A stretch of DNA of 64,000 nt, taken from the NCBI GenBank assembly GCA_002189035.1, contig NEEC01000017.1:1426001-1490000 (forward strand), read 5' to 3'. Below the pieces are notes generated by a model that was given only the letters and a program-made list of their open reading frames with translations, did no database searches and was not told where the DNA came from. This DNA is from Utricularia gibba. Its lineage: Eukaryota > Streptophyta > Magnoliopsida > Lamiales > Lentibulariaceae. This document shows, one piece after another, positions 49,789 to 61,246 of the stretch. The stretch's first letter is position 1; each line of letters starts with the position of its first letter. Both the position numbers and the translations under genes were made by a program.

Positions 49789-51433
49789 CTATTGAAGTAC
49801 TTGGGAACTTGAAAGAGTCCGTGCATCAGAAACAAGTGAACTGAATCCACGTAATTTTTCAGTGCCTTTAGCTGACAATGTAACTCGCATTCCTTCAGCC
49901 TTCTCCCATCTTTCTGCTGCTGCATATATGCTGGATAGTAGCACATAATTAGGGTCTTTCAGTAAGTGTGGATTCATCTCCCTCACAAGTTCAAATAACT
50001 TTTCTGGGATCGTTGTATCAGAGTGAATACGGCATGCTCCAAGCAAGGCCCCAAGAACTGTTTCATTAGGAGATACCGGCATTGTACTGATCAATTCAAA
50101 AGCATCCTGTAGTTTACCAGCTCGACCTAACAGATCAACGAGACAGCCATAGTGCTTGATGTTGGCTGTCACTCCATATCTCTTCATCTTGAAGAATATC
50201 GATAAACCTTCTTCGACATAGCCTCCATGTGCACAAGCAGATAAAACAGCCAGGAAAGTTATGCTGTCAGGTTTTACTCCTGATGACTCCATTCTGTGCA
50301 ATAACTCAATGGCTTCACTACATTTCCCGTGAATGGAAAATCCAGTTATCAAACTATTCCAAGTGGTGCAACTTTTTGCAGTCATCCCATTGAAGATCAG
50401 TGAAGCATTTCCTAGATCACCACATTTTCCGTACATGTCCACTAATCCATTGAGAACAAATTCATTCATTTGAATTCCCTTCTGCAGAATCATCTCATGA
50501 ATTTCTTTACCAGCATCTAACATTCCTGATTGAGCACAAGCTGATAGAATGCTTGCGGATGTGACCTCATCTGGCTCAAATCCTTCTGCCTGCATTCTCC
50601 TGAAAGCATCGAGTGCTTCCTTACACCTTCCATTTTGAGCGTACCCAGAGATCAATGCGTTCCAATTCACCAAATTCCTGAAATCCATCCCATCAAAAAT
50701 GTCTCTGGCTTTCACTACGTCCCTTTTTTTGAAATACCCTGTCATCATTACAGACCAGACATGAAAATTCTTTACCGGCATCATGTCAAAGTGTTCTCGA
50801 GCTGATTCCATATCCCATTGTGCACGTAGCCGTCAACCATTATAGTCCAAGTGACCACATTCTTCAACTCGTTAGGAATTCTCTCAAAAGCCCATTTTGC
50901 CATTGCCATATCCCTGTTTTTAGCATACCCGTTGATCATCTTGTTCCAAGTGATGGATGTCCTTTTGGGCATTCTCTGAAATAAATCCCACGCAAGCAAA
51001 GTATTTCCTTGCTTCATGTATCCCCAATCATGGCGTTCCAAGTTACCACATTCCTTTGAGGCATAACGTCGAACACCTTCCTCGAGCTAATAAGATCCCC
51101 ACATTTACCGTACATATCGACCAAAGAAGTACCCACCATCACATTACTTCCCACGCCATGCTTGACGATCTCTGAGTGCAGAATCTTCCCAAAAACAATC
51201 ATACCAAGCGAAGCGGAAGCCTTGAGAACTAACGGAAGGGCGGCGACCACGAAGCTTCCATCTCCACGTTTACGACGATATATAGAGATCGCTTCTTCAT
51301 AGTTCTTCTCCGAAACACACTGTCTTACAGCGTAAGACCAGAATGATGATGATGATTTATCAAAGATCCCCAATTCTTCCTCGTGTCCTTTTTCAAGGGC
51401 TACCATCATCATGCAACAATAGCTGGCTAACAT
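49789..51433 (-). CDS. PLS-type pentatricopeptide repeat protein (At3g21470-like), two one-base frameshifts
   Basis: An intronless gene; restoring two bases gives 548 residues. The three pieces are 51433 to about 51022, then to about 50814, then to 49789. Repeats show the P/L/S pattern: GTSLVDMYGKCGD, RNVVTWNAMIGGYM, SITWNKMINGYAKN, NVVTWTIMVDGYVHNG, FHVWSVMMTGYFKK, NLVNWNALISGYAQNG, DEVTSASILSACAQSG. It ends in an E-type region (ALLGACRIHSD, NYVLLSSIYAAAERWEKA) and has no DYW domain. PPR proteins bind organellar RNA and often guide editing or processing. At51022-51025 and 50814-50816 the frame shifts although the conserved repeat continues in the next frame, within WNAMIGGYM and GYVHNGDMESAR. 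Both are short homopolymer losses. Confidence 0.85.
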
Positions 51434-51645
51434 GAAAACCCTAACCTCATCTTGCCAGAACCTTCTCCCGGCGACGGCGGTCGGCTGAAGGATTACCCCA
51501 TTTTTAAACTGGAATTTTACTTTTACGATTCGTACGTGATTCGTTCCGCCAACAAAGGAAAGGAGCCACTCATTGTTTTTGTTTCCCCTTCGTCTCTTTA
51601 TGAATCAGAGAGACAGAGAATCCTTACTAAATTGAATGACCAAAC

Positions 51646-51828
51646 TCAGCTAGTGACACGTTCCTGTAGCAACTTCTTCTCGGGATCAAGAATCGTGAAA
51701 ATCCACTGGCCAAATTTGATGAAAAGAGTATAGAACACGGCCACAACGATACCGATCAGCAGCAGATGCGTATTACTTTTGACCCCGAAGCATGAAAATC
51801 CACTGGCCAAATTTGATGGTTTCATCAC
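51646..51828 (-). CDS. Possible 60-residue single-pass membrane microprotein
   Basis: The frame starts MMKPSNLASGF and has one hydrophobic segment (LLLIGIVVAVFYTLFIKF) followed by a charged tail (DPEKKLLQERV). I do not recognise it, and it overlaps a direct repeat whose two copies are read in different frames, so it may be fortuitous. Confidence 0.2.
   Translation of the reverse strand: MMKPSNLASGFSCFGVKSNTHLLLIGIVVAVFYTLFIKFGQWIFTILDPEKKLLQERVTS
51696..51818 (+). repeat. 26-bp direct repeat, 97-bp period
   Basis: Identical copies at 51696-51721 and 51793-51818 begin TGAAAATCCACTGG and end TTTGATG. This could be a local duplication or an assembly artefact. Confidence 0.8.
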
Positions 51829-51978
51829 TTCGCACAGGCCACAAGTAACATTGTTAATCAGTCATGGTTCTTCAATACTTCCCAGAAAAAGAATGTGCAG
51901 TTCTAAATTGAAAAGTTGGGATATACAAAGGTTCAAGTAACTGATGGGTCGCTCTATCACACACCCCAGGACTGTAAC

Positions 51979-54876
51979 TCAGGCATCTTTCTTTTGAGAC
52001 CGCCCCACGTATGCCTGCATCAAGAAATGGAGGTTCATGTGTTATAATAGTTACCAAAGCACATGAATGGAAGAAGATAACTGCACTGATGGAACCATAG
52101 GACACAGAAAGGGGACTTGACCAACTCCAAGGGCAAAAAGAAACCAAAAAACCTCAGCACTTTCTATCTAGAATCCCAGAGAAGTTTCAAATACCGGTCA
52201 ATCTTAACATGTTAACTAATTGAAGCTTCAAAGAGAAAAAGTACACACTTAAAGCAAGGTTAACAATAAAAAAATAACCTGAACAAGTTTTGTTATCTTT
52301 GTTTTGGAATGCTTCAGATACTGATCAATCTTATCCTGCGTTTTTGGAATATAATCCGTTTGAATTGTGCTGGTGACTTTGTCAACCACCTTTTTCACGA
52401 TTGTTTTGTGAACCTCTCTACTCATTTTACCTTCCTTCCATGTTGGCTTCAGGATGTCCTTTACAGCCTCCACCAGAGAATTTTTGAATAAACGCACACC
52501 TTTATCATCCTTGTTGGGAACGCTTTCCTCATCTTCCCCAAGTCCGTCATGAGATTCAGACTGCTTAACTTTCTCCAATTTGACTCGATTTAGTTCAGTG
52601 GATTCTGGTTTTGCAGGTTCGTTCTCCTGTTTCAGTTCTGGGTTTTCTATAGCAGCCGACTTTACACTGCCAGATCCAGTACCAGCACTGGGCAATAAAC
52701 TTGATCGTAAATTTTGCATCAGATTATTCTGCTCCAGATGATCATGATTATTTCTGCCACTGCCGTTCTCCATGGTAGTGGTCACTGGATTGTATTGTGC
52801 ACTTGTAGAGCCAATCATAGAAGAATATCCAAACATTTTGGTCCCCTCTGTGGCAGTATTCTTCTGGAATATTTCACTCTCAAAGCTTTGCATGGGTAAA
52901 GCAGAATGATTTGCTACTACGTCCATATCCTGACCAACAATAGCTGCAGGAGCATTTGATAACTGCACGCAAGGCAACAGTTGAGGAGTATTTGTTGCTA
53001 AAATTCCGGACATTTGACCAGCATTTTCATTGTTCTGTATCTGAGACAGCATAGAAAGATGCGGGAGATGCACTGCGTTGGGGCAGTATACTCTCTGAGT
53101 TCCACTGGAATCATTCAACATTGCGGAGTTTTGAGTAAGCACCCTTCCAACCTCCAGGTCAGCCTTTTGGCTCGGGAAAATAATGGTGCGTGCTGCATTT
53201 TTTAACTCTACCTCAGATGTAACATCTGGTTGAGGTGGGCCCATAGGGGCCTTTTCTGCTTCTCCATGATCTGTGGGCTGAAGAAGCAATCCTGGTGTGA
53301 TATCTTGACGCCAGTCCATAGAAAATGCATGTTCTGGAAGGTTGTCTTGAACTTTGGTTTCCCTGTTTCTATTGTGGCTTTGCAACTGAAATTCTAAAGG
53401 AGTTGCCAATTTTTTGGGGATGCGTTCATCAATAAGGGGCCAGCAGCACCTATGCGCTCAACATTACGACCAGCTACCCCCATTGGCCCAGGTATCCATT
53501 CAGGTATTTCTACATTCATATCACCATTCTCCAAACCGTGGCCTGATTTACTATCATTTGTCTTGTCATCAATGACCCCAACAGTCCTGCCATCTAGACT
53601 GCCAATTTTAGGATCATCATGAGAGAACCGGCAGTTACTTCTTTCACACTTCCCAGCAGCAAAAAATTTGCAGAATGGTCTTGTATCCCTATATGATTGG
53701 TCTCGAACTTCCTGTTCTGACAGATCACGGCCAGGAACTTCCCCAAAATTTTCCTCAGATGCAACATGATGAGAAAATCTGCAACTGTCCCCCACCTGCA
53801 CTTTCCCTTCACAAATTCCCTGCAAGTAACTGCATGACTACTTCTGGTTTGGGGACGGTCATCCCCTGCTCTGTAAGGATCATCAACATCCCTGCTTTCC
53901 CAACTACCTACAGTTATATTGTAATGCATCGACAACCCATTACTCATATTGAATGAATGTGAAAATCTGCATTGGTACCTTTCCTGGACCTTCTAGCGGA
54001 AAAATCTTCACCCACTTGAGGTGTCTTTGTGGGAACACTTCTCCTGTCACTCCAAGAACTGGATTTCCAAGGCTGTCCAGGGGGCTATGGCTTCTTAATT
54101 GATCCACAGCGCCACCATGTCCTCTGCTTCTACTTCTGCTCCTCTCCCTTTCCCTAGTCCTCCCTCTACTCCAGCTTCTGCTACGGCTCCTGCCTCTAGT
54201 CCTGCTCCTGCTTCGACTTCTGCTCCTACTTTTTTCAAATTTCCTGCAGTCCAGTGTACCACGAAACGGCACGATAGCTCAATATAGTGAAAAAAAGAAT
54301 TTTGGGATATCCTTACTTAAAACTCCAGCCTTATTTCATAATAATTCAAAAATGTAGCAAACCGTGACACGCACACATTTAACAAGATGCATAAGTAGCA
54401 TACAGATACATAATTTGCTTACAAAAAACACTCACCCCTTCTTCAGGATTCTGCATTTAGAAAAACAAATAAAACCTGGCTTAGATGTCGACAAAATAGA
54501 GACGGCTCAGACCTACGAGAATAGCTGCCCATAGGTTCATGGGACTGGTTGTATTTATGCCGATCCATTCCATCAAATCCAGGTGACATGTTTTGGAAGT
54601 ATCTACTTTCACCACCCATTTCCTTTCGAAGCAGGCTATCATTCATACGAGAGCCAGATTCATCTACCGTGGTTCCCAATATGGCTGTCCAGTATTCTCT
54701 CTGGAATTAGAAGCTGGATAACTTCTTGATGCCGAAAGGTTGTGGTAACGTCTGCTATCATGATGATTATGGTGGGGTTCCCTTCCTGACCAGGAGTCAT
54801 GATCTTTGGTTCTGGAAAAATTTCTCGGGTCTTCACCCACATCCCACAAAGACTTTCTTTTTCTCCTATCACCCAT
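51979..54876 (-). CDS. CCCH zinc-finger protein with RS-rich region (C3H38/55-like), several one-base frameshifts
   Basis: Three exons (high to low): 54513-54876, 52279-54243, 51979-52014. The frame closes (about 789 residues) only with five added bases: one in exon 1 (54675-54677) and four in exon 2 (54080-54084, about 53972, 53789-53793, about 53436). Order: [16 protein letters not shown], an Arg/Ser-rich tract ([17 protein letters not shown]), a degenerate first finger, a CCCH finger [20 protein letters not shown], another ([18 protein letters not shown]), a long unstructured region, and a C-terminal helix region ([20 protein letters not shown]...KLVQAYV). Such proteins are nuclear RNA-binding factors; a splicing role is suggested by the RS tract but unproven. 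Frame breaks coincide with homopolymers. Confidence 0.78.
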
Positions 54877-55961
54877 GTAATAAATGCAAACTAAGTGCAG
54901 CCTGTAGTACTTTCACTCATGTGGTGGCGATGGGCTCTGTTTGAAGGAGACACGAAAGGGAAGACTGTCAATACAAGAATAACAAGAACTCCAAGTTCAA
55001 TTGGCAATACAAGTTCCATCAACAAAACAGCCAACAATCAGCAAAAAACAGCTGAAATCCAGCTCAAGGCTCCAATCCTTTTAACACCATCTCAAATTAT
55101 CTTCTTTTTTTCAGGAAACACAAACACAAAAACTCAATTCCAAACAAATTGCAACAAAAAATGCCACCAATTAATCAGCCATTGCCTCAAATAAAAATTC
55201 CAATAAACCCTAACCAGCGGAGAAGAAAGAAACATTGACCCTCAAATCGAGCCTTCAGATGCGAGAAGCTGCACCCATAGAACGTGGAAACTTAGCAATC
55301 GTTGAGCCGCAGTGGCTACCGGCTTCTCGTAGCGTTGGGAGTTTAATTTTCACTGGCGGAGCCGCGACTCACCACCCAAGTTTACTCCGACGACGAGCTC
55401 CATTTTTTCACCTGATTTTTTAATTATTATTTTAGATATTTTTATATTATTATAAAACAGAAAGAATTATGATATTTTTGTACAGTATTTTTAAATTTGT
55501 GTTTAGTTCTATTTATTAAAATTATTTTTTAATAAAATAAAAATTGAATCTTTATATCAAATAAGTATTTTTAAATTTATATTTTTTGTAATAAATTTTT
55601 TATAAGTGTGAAATAAAATCGAATTTTTTTGTTTATTTTGCAATATTTTGGTAAAACATAATATCAATGTCATTTCTTCACATGGTTCAGGAGAAATTCC
55701 CTTATTTGCCCTCATTGTTGACGCACAGCGACAAGGACTCCATTGTCATTTCAGGAAAGTGCGTTCTCGTCATCTAACCTCCAAGATTTCCCCTCGAAGA
55801 ACCTATGAACCCTAGGCTTTCGATTTGGGCAAATTCTTTCGAATTTGCCACATTTGTAAATTGATTCTGTGTGTCCATAAGAGCTGAGATCCTGTTTGAA
55901 AGTTGAAATCCAATCAAATCTTGTTTAATTGGTGAGAGTCAATTGGATTTGTATTTTATGG
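54877..55961. other. Divergent promoter region of the CCCH and MINDY genes
   Basis: About 1.1 kb separates two divergent start codons. The CCCH leader is near 54877-55250, the centre is AT-rich (55420-55670) and the MINDY leader follows 55720. No gene seen. Confidence 0.5.
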
Positions 55962-58900
55962 ATGGGGGATCAGGAAGATGAGGGGATGAGGATGGCGCAG
56001 AGACTGAGTACTTCTCCTGAGCCCAAGAGAAGCAAGTCTGGAGAGAATTCAGGTGCTGGAGAAGAGTTTCCAGTGCCGGAGGAGTCTCCCGAGGCCAAAA
56101 ATCGCAGGATTCAGCGGGAGTTGATGGCTGCTGCTGCTGAAAAGCGGATCGCTGCAGCTAAGAGTGTCGCGCAAATGAAACCTGAGAGTGTAAAAGATAG
56201 GAAAGTTCCTGAGAAGCGAGTGGACAAGGATGCTACTTGTTCGTCAACGGAGATTAAAAACTCGGAGCCAGCGAAGGATGTAAAAAGCAATGAGGTAGTC
56301 GTAGCCAAATTTGGAAGCCCTCACACCTTATCTCTGAAGGAAGCCGAAGAACTTTTCCTGATTATTTTCGGCAAGGATTTTAGTAAAGATGTACTTGTGC
56401 AATGGTGTAATCAGGGTATTAGGTAAGCCTGTTCCTTTGCTCCCACGTTTTTAATGTAAAATGGCTGCAGTCTGCCAGCAATTTCGATCGAGTGCTTGGT
56501 TCATATTCTTCTCTTCCAGATTCTTTGTGTTTAATTTTTTGAAGGACGACGGCGCTTACAGAACCGATGGATATGAATCTTAACTTTCATCATATCACAT
56601 CTTTTTCTCACTGATCAGCAACGGTGCTTTTTGTTAAAGATCTAAGTTTTGGTCTTTTTTTATTTCTTCTGATGTGATACATACTTCACTGCAGCTTCAG
56701 TGATGACCCCGAGACATCAATGGGTCTCGTGCAGCATGAAGGGGGGCCATGCGGCGTGCTAGCAGCGATACAAGTAGTGATATTATTACAAAATTTTACT
56801 TTTCTAGCTTATTAGTTCCTTGAGATTTCAATTTTGGTACTCTCGAATTGATTATGCTGGAGGCTGATCGGTGGAAAAGATTTACGCTACATCAAAAAGT
56901 TATTTGTAGTGATCATGCTGCTGTGTTGTCTGCTTAATTTGTATCTTTTTCATACTGAACTTTCTTAAGAAACTGGTGCAGAATTTGAATATTATCCAGG
57001 CGTATTAACATTTAATAACATAACCTTGGCTATTCAGGCTTTTGTGCTTAAGTACCTCCTATTTCCTACCGAAGACTTTGATCATGCCATCCCAAACACG
57101 CCAGAATTGCCTGTCAGAAGAGCACCTGATCGTGATTCTGTGGTCTCTGAAATTTTATCATCCCTTTCCGAAGAAAGAAGATCAAGGTTTCATATCTTCT
57201 ACGCTATTTTTTGGTGCTGATGTACTTAATTTGTACTAGTTTTAGTTGCTGGCTCACATATAAGAAAAAAAAACAGGTAAAAGCGGATTAAAGTCACTCA
57301 TGGACATATATGTTGAGGTTCAAACAAACCTGTTGAGGATTTTCAACAGAATATTCTCATTCCTTTATTAATTTTAGTGTTTGTAAGAAATCCAAAGAAA
57401 AGTGGTTGGTTTATTTTTGATGATTATGTCCTCTTGTTCTTCTTACTTGAGTTATGGAACGTCATGACAGGGCATTGGTGAAAAGTATGGGTGAGATTTT
57501 ATTTTCGTGTGGGCATAATAAAAGAGCTGTAATAGCATCCCTGAACGATGGTGACAAGCTCCTGCAGGGATCTGAGGATGAGGTGATTGCAGAATCATTG
57601 TTTTGCTACGCTTTTGATATTATTCTCACCACTATTTGATTTTAATAACGGTGCAAATTACTGGTTCTGGATGGTCCGGTGAAAACTGACCTTTGAACCA
57701 ATAGAAAACAGGCCAGATATTGACAAAGGGAACACCCAAATTTATGGTTTGAATTTTCTAGTGTAGAAACTGAACTCCAAGTCCCGAGTTGTATTCTCCT
57801 GCTTTTTTTTACCGATCTAACTAATAAAAGCTATAATGCATTGGTATTCTTTTCATATCAGGTGTTTGGTAAAGTTTCCATGGAATCTGGATCCGACTTG
57901 CAGAAGGTTCTAGCAATTCATACTTTCAACTCATCATTCAGTGTGCTTCGGATGCTAGAAGTCATGCTTCCTGTTTTCCGAAGTCGTTTTGGAGCCTTGC
58001 TGTTTTTGATATCTGCCCTGCTGTCCCGGGGACTTGTAAGCTGTTTCTTTTGCAATATCTAGTTTTATATCTAATTTTCTATGTTTCAGACATGCTTTGT
58101 TCGGATTCTTTTTAATTATGATGGGGTATTGATTTGCAGGACAATGTTCAAGAGGATAGGGATGATCCAACTCAGCCATTGGTCACCGCTCCATTTGGAC
58201 ATGCATCACAAGTAAATATTTTTTCCCAACAGAAAAACTGCAACTCTCAACACACCCCTTTAAGGCTTGCTACACCCACAATTCAATTAGATGTTGGTGC
58301 AATTGAATGTTCAGACTTTTCACCCTGCAAAAATTGTTTCATGCACAAAGACTTAGTTGTGATTTTTCATGCACAGGAAATTGTCAACTTGCTACTCTCG
58401 GGATGCGCAGTTGCTAATGTCTTTGATGGGAACATTGATCTGGGGGGAGGTATGTTTGTCAAGGGTATCACAACACGCGTAGAAGTCGGATTCCTCACTC
58501 TTCTGGAATCCCTCAACTTCTGCAAAGTTGGTCAATACCTGAAATGTCCAAGATGGCCGATATGGGTCGTTGGAAGTGAATCTCATTACACGGTTTTATT
58601 TGCAATTGACACCAAAGTCCAAGAGGAAAACGAGCTCGAAAACAGGGAAGCACAAATCCGTAGATCATTTGATGCTGAAGATCAAAGTGGAGGCGGCGGT
58701 TTCATCAGCGTTGAAGGCTTCCACAAGGTCGTCAGGGAGACAAACATCAGTTTCCCCCCAGAGAAAGTGGATCAGTTGTGCAGCATGGGGTTCATCGTCT
58801 GGAGCGAATTCTGGCAGGCTCTTCTGGATCTGGATCAGAGTTCAGGGGGTGTCAAGGATTCAACTGGCCTAATGGGGAAGAAAGTCTTCTGCCTCTACCA

Positions 58901-59189
58901 CTTCAACGGGATAGCAAAGGCCATCCCCAGTGGCAGCGGCGGCAGCAACCAACAACCGGGGAGCGAAACTCCGATACAGCGGCCGAGATTGACGAAGCTG
59001 AGGGTCTCAGTCCCTCCGAGATGGACACCGGAGGAATTCATGGCTAGTGTGCCCGCCGCCTCCGGCGAGGGAGACAAGCCGGCTGAAGCTCCGATGAAGC
59101 CTCAGCACGCACCCTTAGTCGACTGCATTCGAACCCGTTGGCCGCGGTCTGTCTGCAACTGGGAAGGGGATGCGCCAAGCATCGTCTGA
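55962..59189 (+). CDS. MINDY-3/4-type deubiquitinase (FAM188 family, K48-specific cysteine protease)
   Basis: Seven exons: 55962-56422, 56695-56773, 57038-57186, 57471-57582, 57862-58035, 58140-58211, 58377-59189. They total 620 codons (619 residues) in phase. A charged N-terminus (EAKNRRIQRELMAAAAEKRI) is followed by the catalytic Cys motif HEGGPCGVLAAIQAFVLKYLL and the His motif GSESHYTVLF (catalytic histidine), with SQEIVNLLLSGCAVANVFDG between. The C-terminal tail has an EF-hand-like GFHKVVRETNISF segment, a Pro-rich region and RWPRSVCNWEG. MINDY enzymes trim K48-linked ubiquitin chains in the cytosol or nucleus; plant substrates are unknown. The 165-base intron 58212-58376 lacks stops and is a multiple of three, so retention would add 55 residues. 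The start MGDQEDEG is the first good ATG. Confidence 0.92.
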
Positions 59190-59757
59190 GCTCGTTTTGT
59201 ACAACAGGGACAGTGGAGATATACAGCACTAGAGCAGAGGTGAGCGCGGCAATGGAAAAGGGAGGATTGACTGCCGATGGAATTGTTTGCTTATTATTAT
59301 TATTTTGTTTGTTGGAGTGTGATGCAGGACTTGCCATGAACTGAACTCGGTATTAATGAAAAGGGGGATCAGGCATTTCTTGTAGAGTGGTATTAAGCGC
59401 AGAGCAACGTGAGGCGAAGGCAGAGATGTACTAAGAAAACAACCACCAAAACCCATTCTACAACAAACTTGAGAGTTCAAGAAGCAAGGGAAAGCTCAGC
59501 GTCGACAACGTACATATTGTATCAGCAACGAGCTTCTCAAAGGGAAAAGGAGAAAAAAACAAGAACAAGAACAACAACAACAACAACAGAGCCAGTTGAA
59601 ATCGAGGTATCAAATTTTACACAATGGAGACTCCGGGGGAATACGGGAAGTTGAGCACCAGCCTTCCAGGTAAAGCGTACCACCTAAAATAAGAACTTCA
59701 GGAGCGAGTGTGCATCCTACAAATGGATTTGAGGGAATGTCGTTATCGTTTACCTTG
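59190..59757. other. Convergent 3' flanks (MINDY and actin)
   Basis: The MINDY 3' untranslated region includes an AAC-rich low-complexity run near 59561-59590. The actin 3' region follows. No gene. Confidence 0.5.
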
Positions 59758-61246
59758 TTAAAAACACTTCCGGTGAACGATTGCGGGGCCGGACTCGTCA
59801 TACTCGGACTTTGCGATCCACATCTGCATAAGAGAAGGGAGTTGAGCATGACATGAGCTGAGTAGTATCAAAACAATGTTCTGCACAGAACGAACTGTTT
59901 TTTGGATGAATGAAAAAAGACGAAGGTTACCTGTTGGAATGTGCTGAGAGATGCTAGGATAGAGCCTCCGATCCAAACACTGTATTTCCTTTCAGGGGGT
60001 GCAACTACCTTGATCTTCATGCTACTGGGGGCAAGAGCTGTTATTTCCTTGCTCATACGGTCTGCGATGCCTGGAAACATAGTTGAACCGCCACTTAGCA
60101 CGATGTTCCCGTATAAATCCTTCCTGATATCGACGTCGCATTTCATGATGGAGTTGTAGGTTGTTTCGTGAATTCCTGCGGCTTCCATCCCGATCAGCGA
60201 TGGTTGGAATAGCACTTCTGGACAGCGGAATCTCTCAGCTCCGATAGTGATAACTTGACCATCAGGAAGCTCATAGCTTTTCTCTACTGCTGAACTGTTC
60301 TTTGCTGTCTCGATTTCTTGTTCAAAGTCCAGAGCAACATATGCAAGTTTCTCCTTCACGTCACGGACAATTTCCCGTTCGGCAGTGGTGGTAAACATGT
60401 AGCCCCTCTCAGTCAAAATCTTCATGAGGTAGTCAGTCAGATCACGGCCAGCAAGATCCAAACGCAAGATAGCATGAGGAAGTGCATATCCCTCATAGAT
60501 AGGAACCGTGTGGCTAACCCCGTCACCAGAGTCGAGAACTATACCTGTTAAAGAGAAACAGAAGAGCTTGCTGGTTAAAAAAAAGCATTGTAACAGAAAA
60601 CACTGCATTCAACGTAATGAATAGAAACACACCAGTTGTTCGTCCACTAGCGTACAATGAGAGCACAGCCTGGATAGCAACGTACATAGCCGGAACATTG
60701 AAAGTCTCAAACATTATTTGAGTCATTTTTTCTCTGTTCGCCTTAGGATTGAGAGGGGCCTCTGTTAGCAGCACTGGGTGCTCCTCAGGAGCTACTCGGA
60801 GCTCATTGAAGAACGTGTGATGCCAAATCTTCTCCATGTCATCCCAGTTGCTAACTATACCATGCTCAATTGGATACTTCAATGTGAGAATACCTCTTTT
60901 AGATTGAGCTTCATCTCCAACATACGCATCTTTTTGTCCCATTCCAACCATCACCCCAGTGTGACGAGGACGACCCACTATACTAGGGAATACTGCTCTT
61001 GGAGCATCATCACCTGCAAAGCCAGCCTGTGCAACAAAAATCATGCCATTAAGAATAACAATGAAAATCCTCCCTCCCCATCCGAAAACAAGCTAGGACT
61101 CATCATATAGAGCACTGCGTTATTCTTGCATACACTATATACAACTCGTGTTCAATATCCTCAGCGTCCGTATGAAAAATCATTACCTTGACCATCCCCG
61201 TGCCGTTATCCACAACAAGGGGTTGAATATCCTCAGCGTCCGCCAT
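59758..61246 (-). CDS. Actin
   Basis: Four coding exons (high to low): 61187-61246, 60633-61026, 59931-60544, 59758-59823, 378 codons (377 residues). Coding introns sit at the positions conserved in plant actins: after codon 20 (NGTGMVK/AGFAGDD), in the GRTTG codon near 152, and after LASLSTFQQ near 356. Landmarks: [81 protein letters not shown], and the terminus [11 protein letters not shown]. The 5' leader probably has the usual leader intron (acceptor near 61257). It is intact. The isotype (vegetative versus reproductive) cannot be fixed by sequence alone, but the sequence is close to ACT7/ACT2-type genes. Confidence 0.96.

Larger units (their letters stand above)
51434..51978. other. Intergenic between the PPR and CCCH genes
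   Basis: It carries a small hydrophobic minus-strand frame (51646-51828) and a 26-bp direct repeat (51696-51721 and 51793-51818). The CCCH 3' untranslated region starts below 51979. No established gene. Confidence 0.45.

Noticed and set aside
57583-57639. Extension of MINDY exon 4 past 57582
   Set aside because: It reaches a stop after about 18 codons; using the donor at 57583 joins the conserved VFGKVS block in phase.
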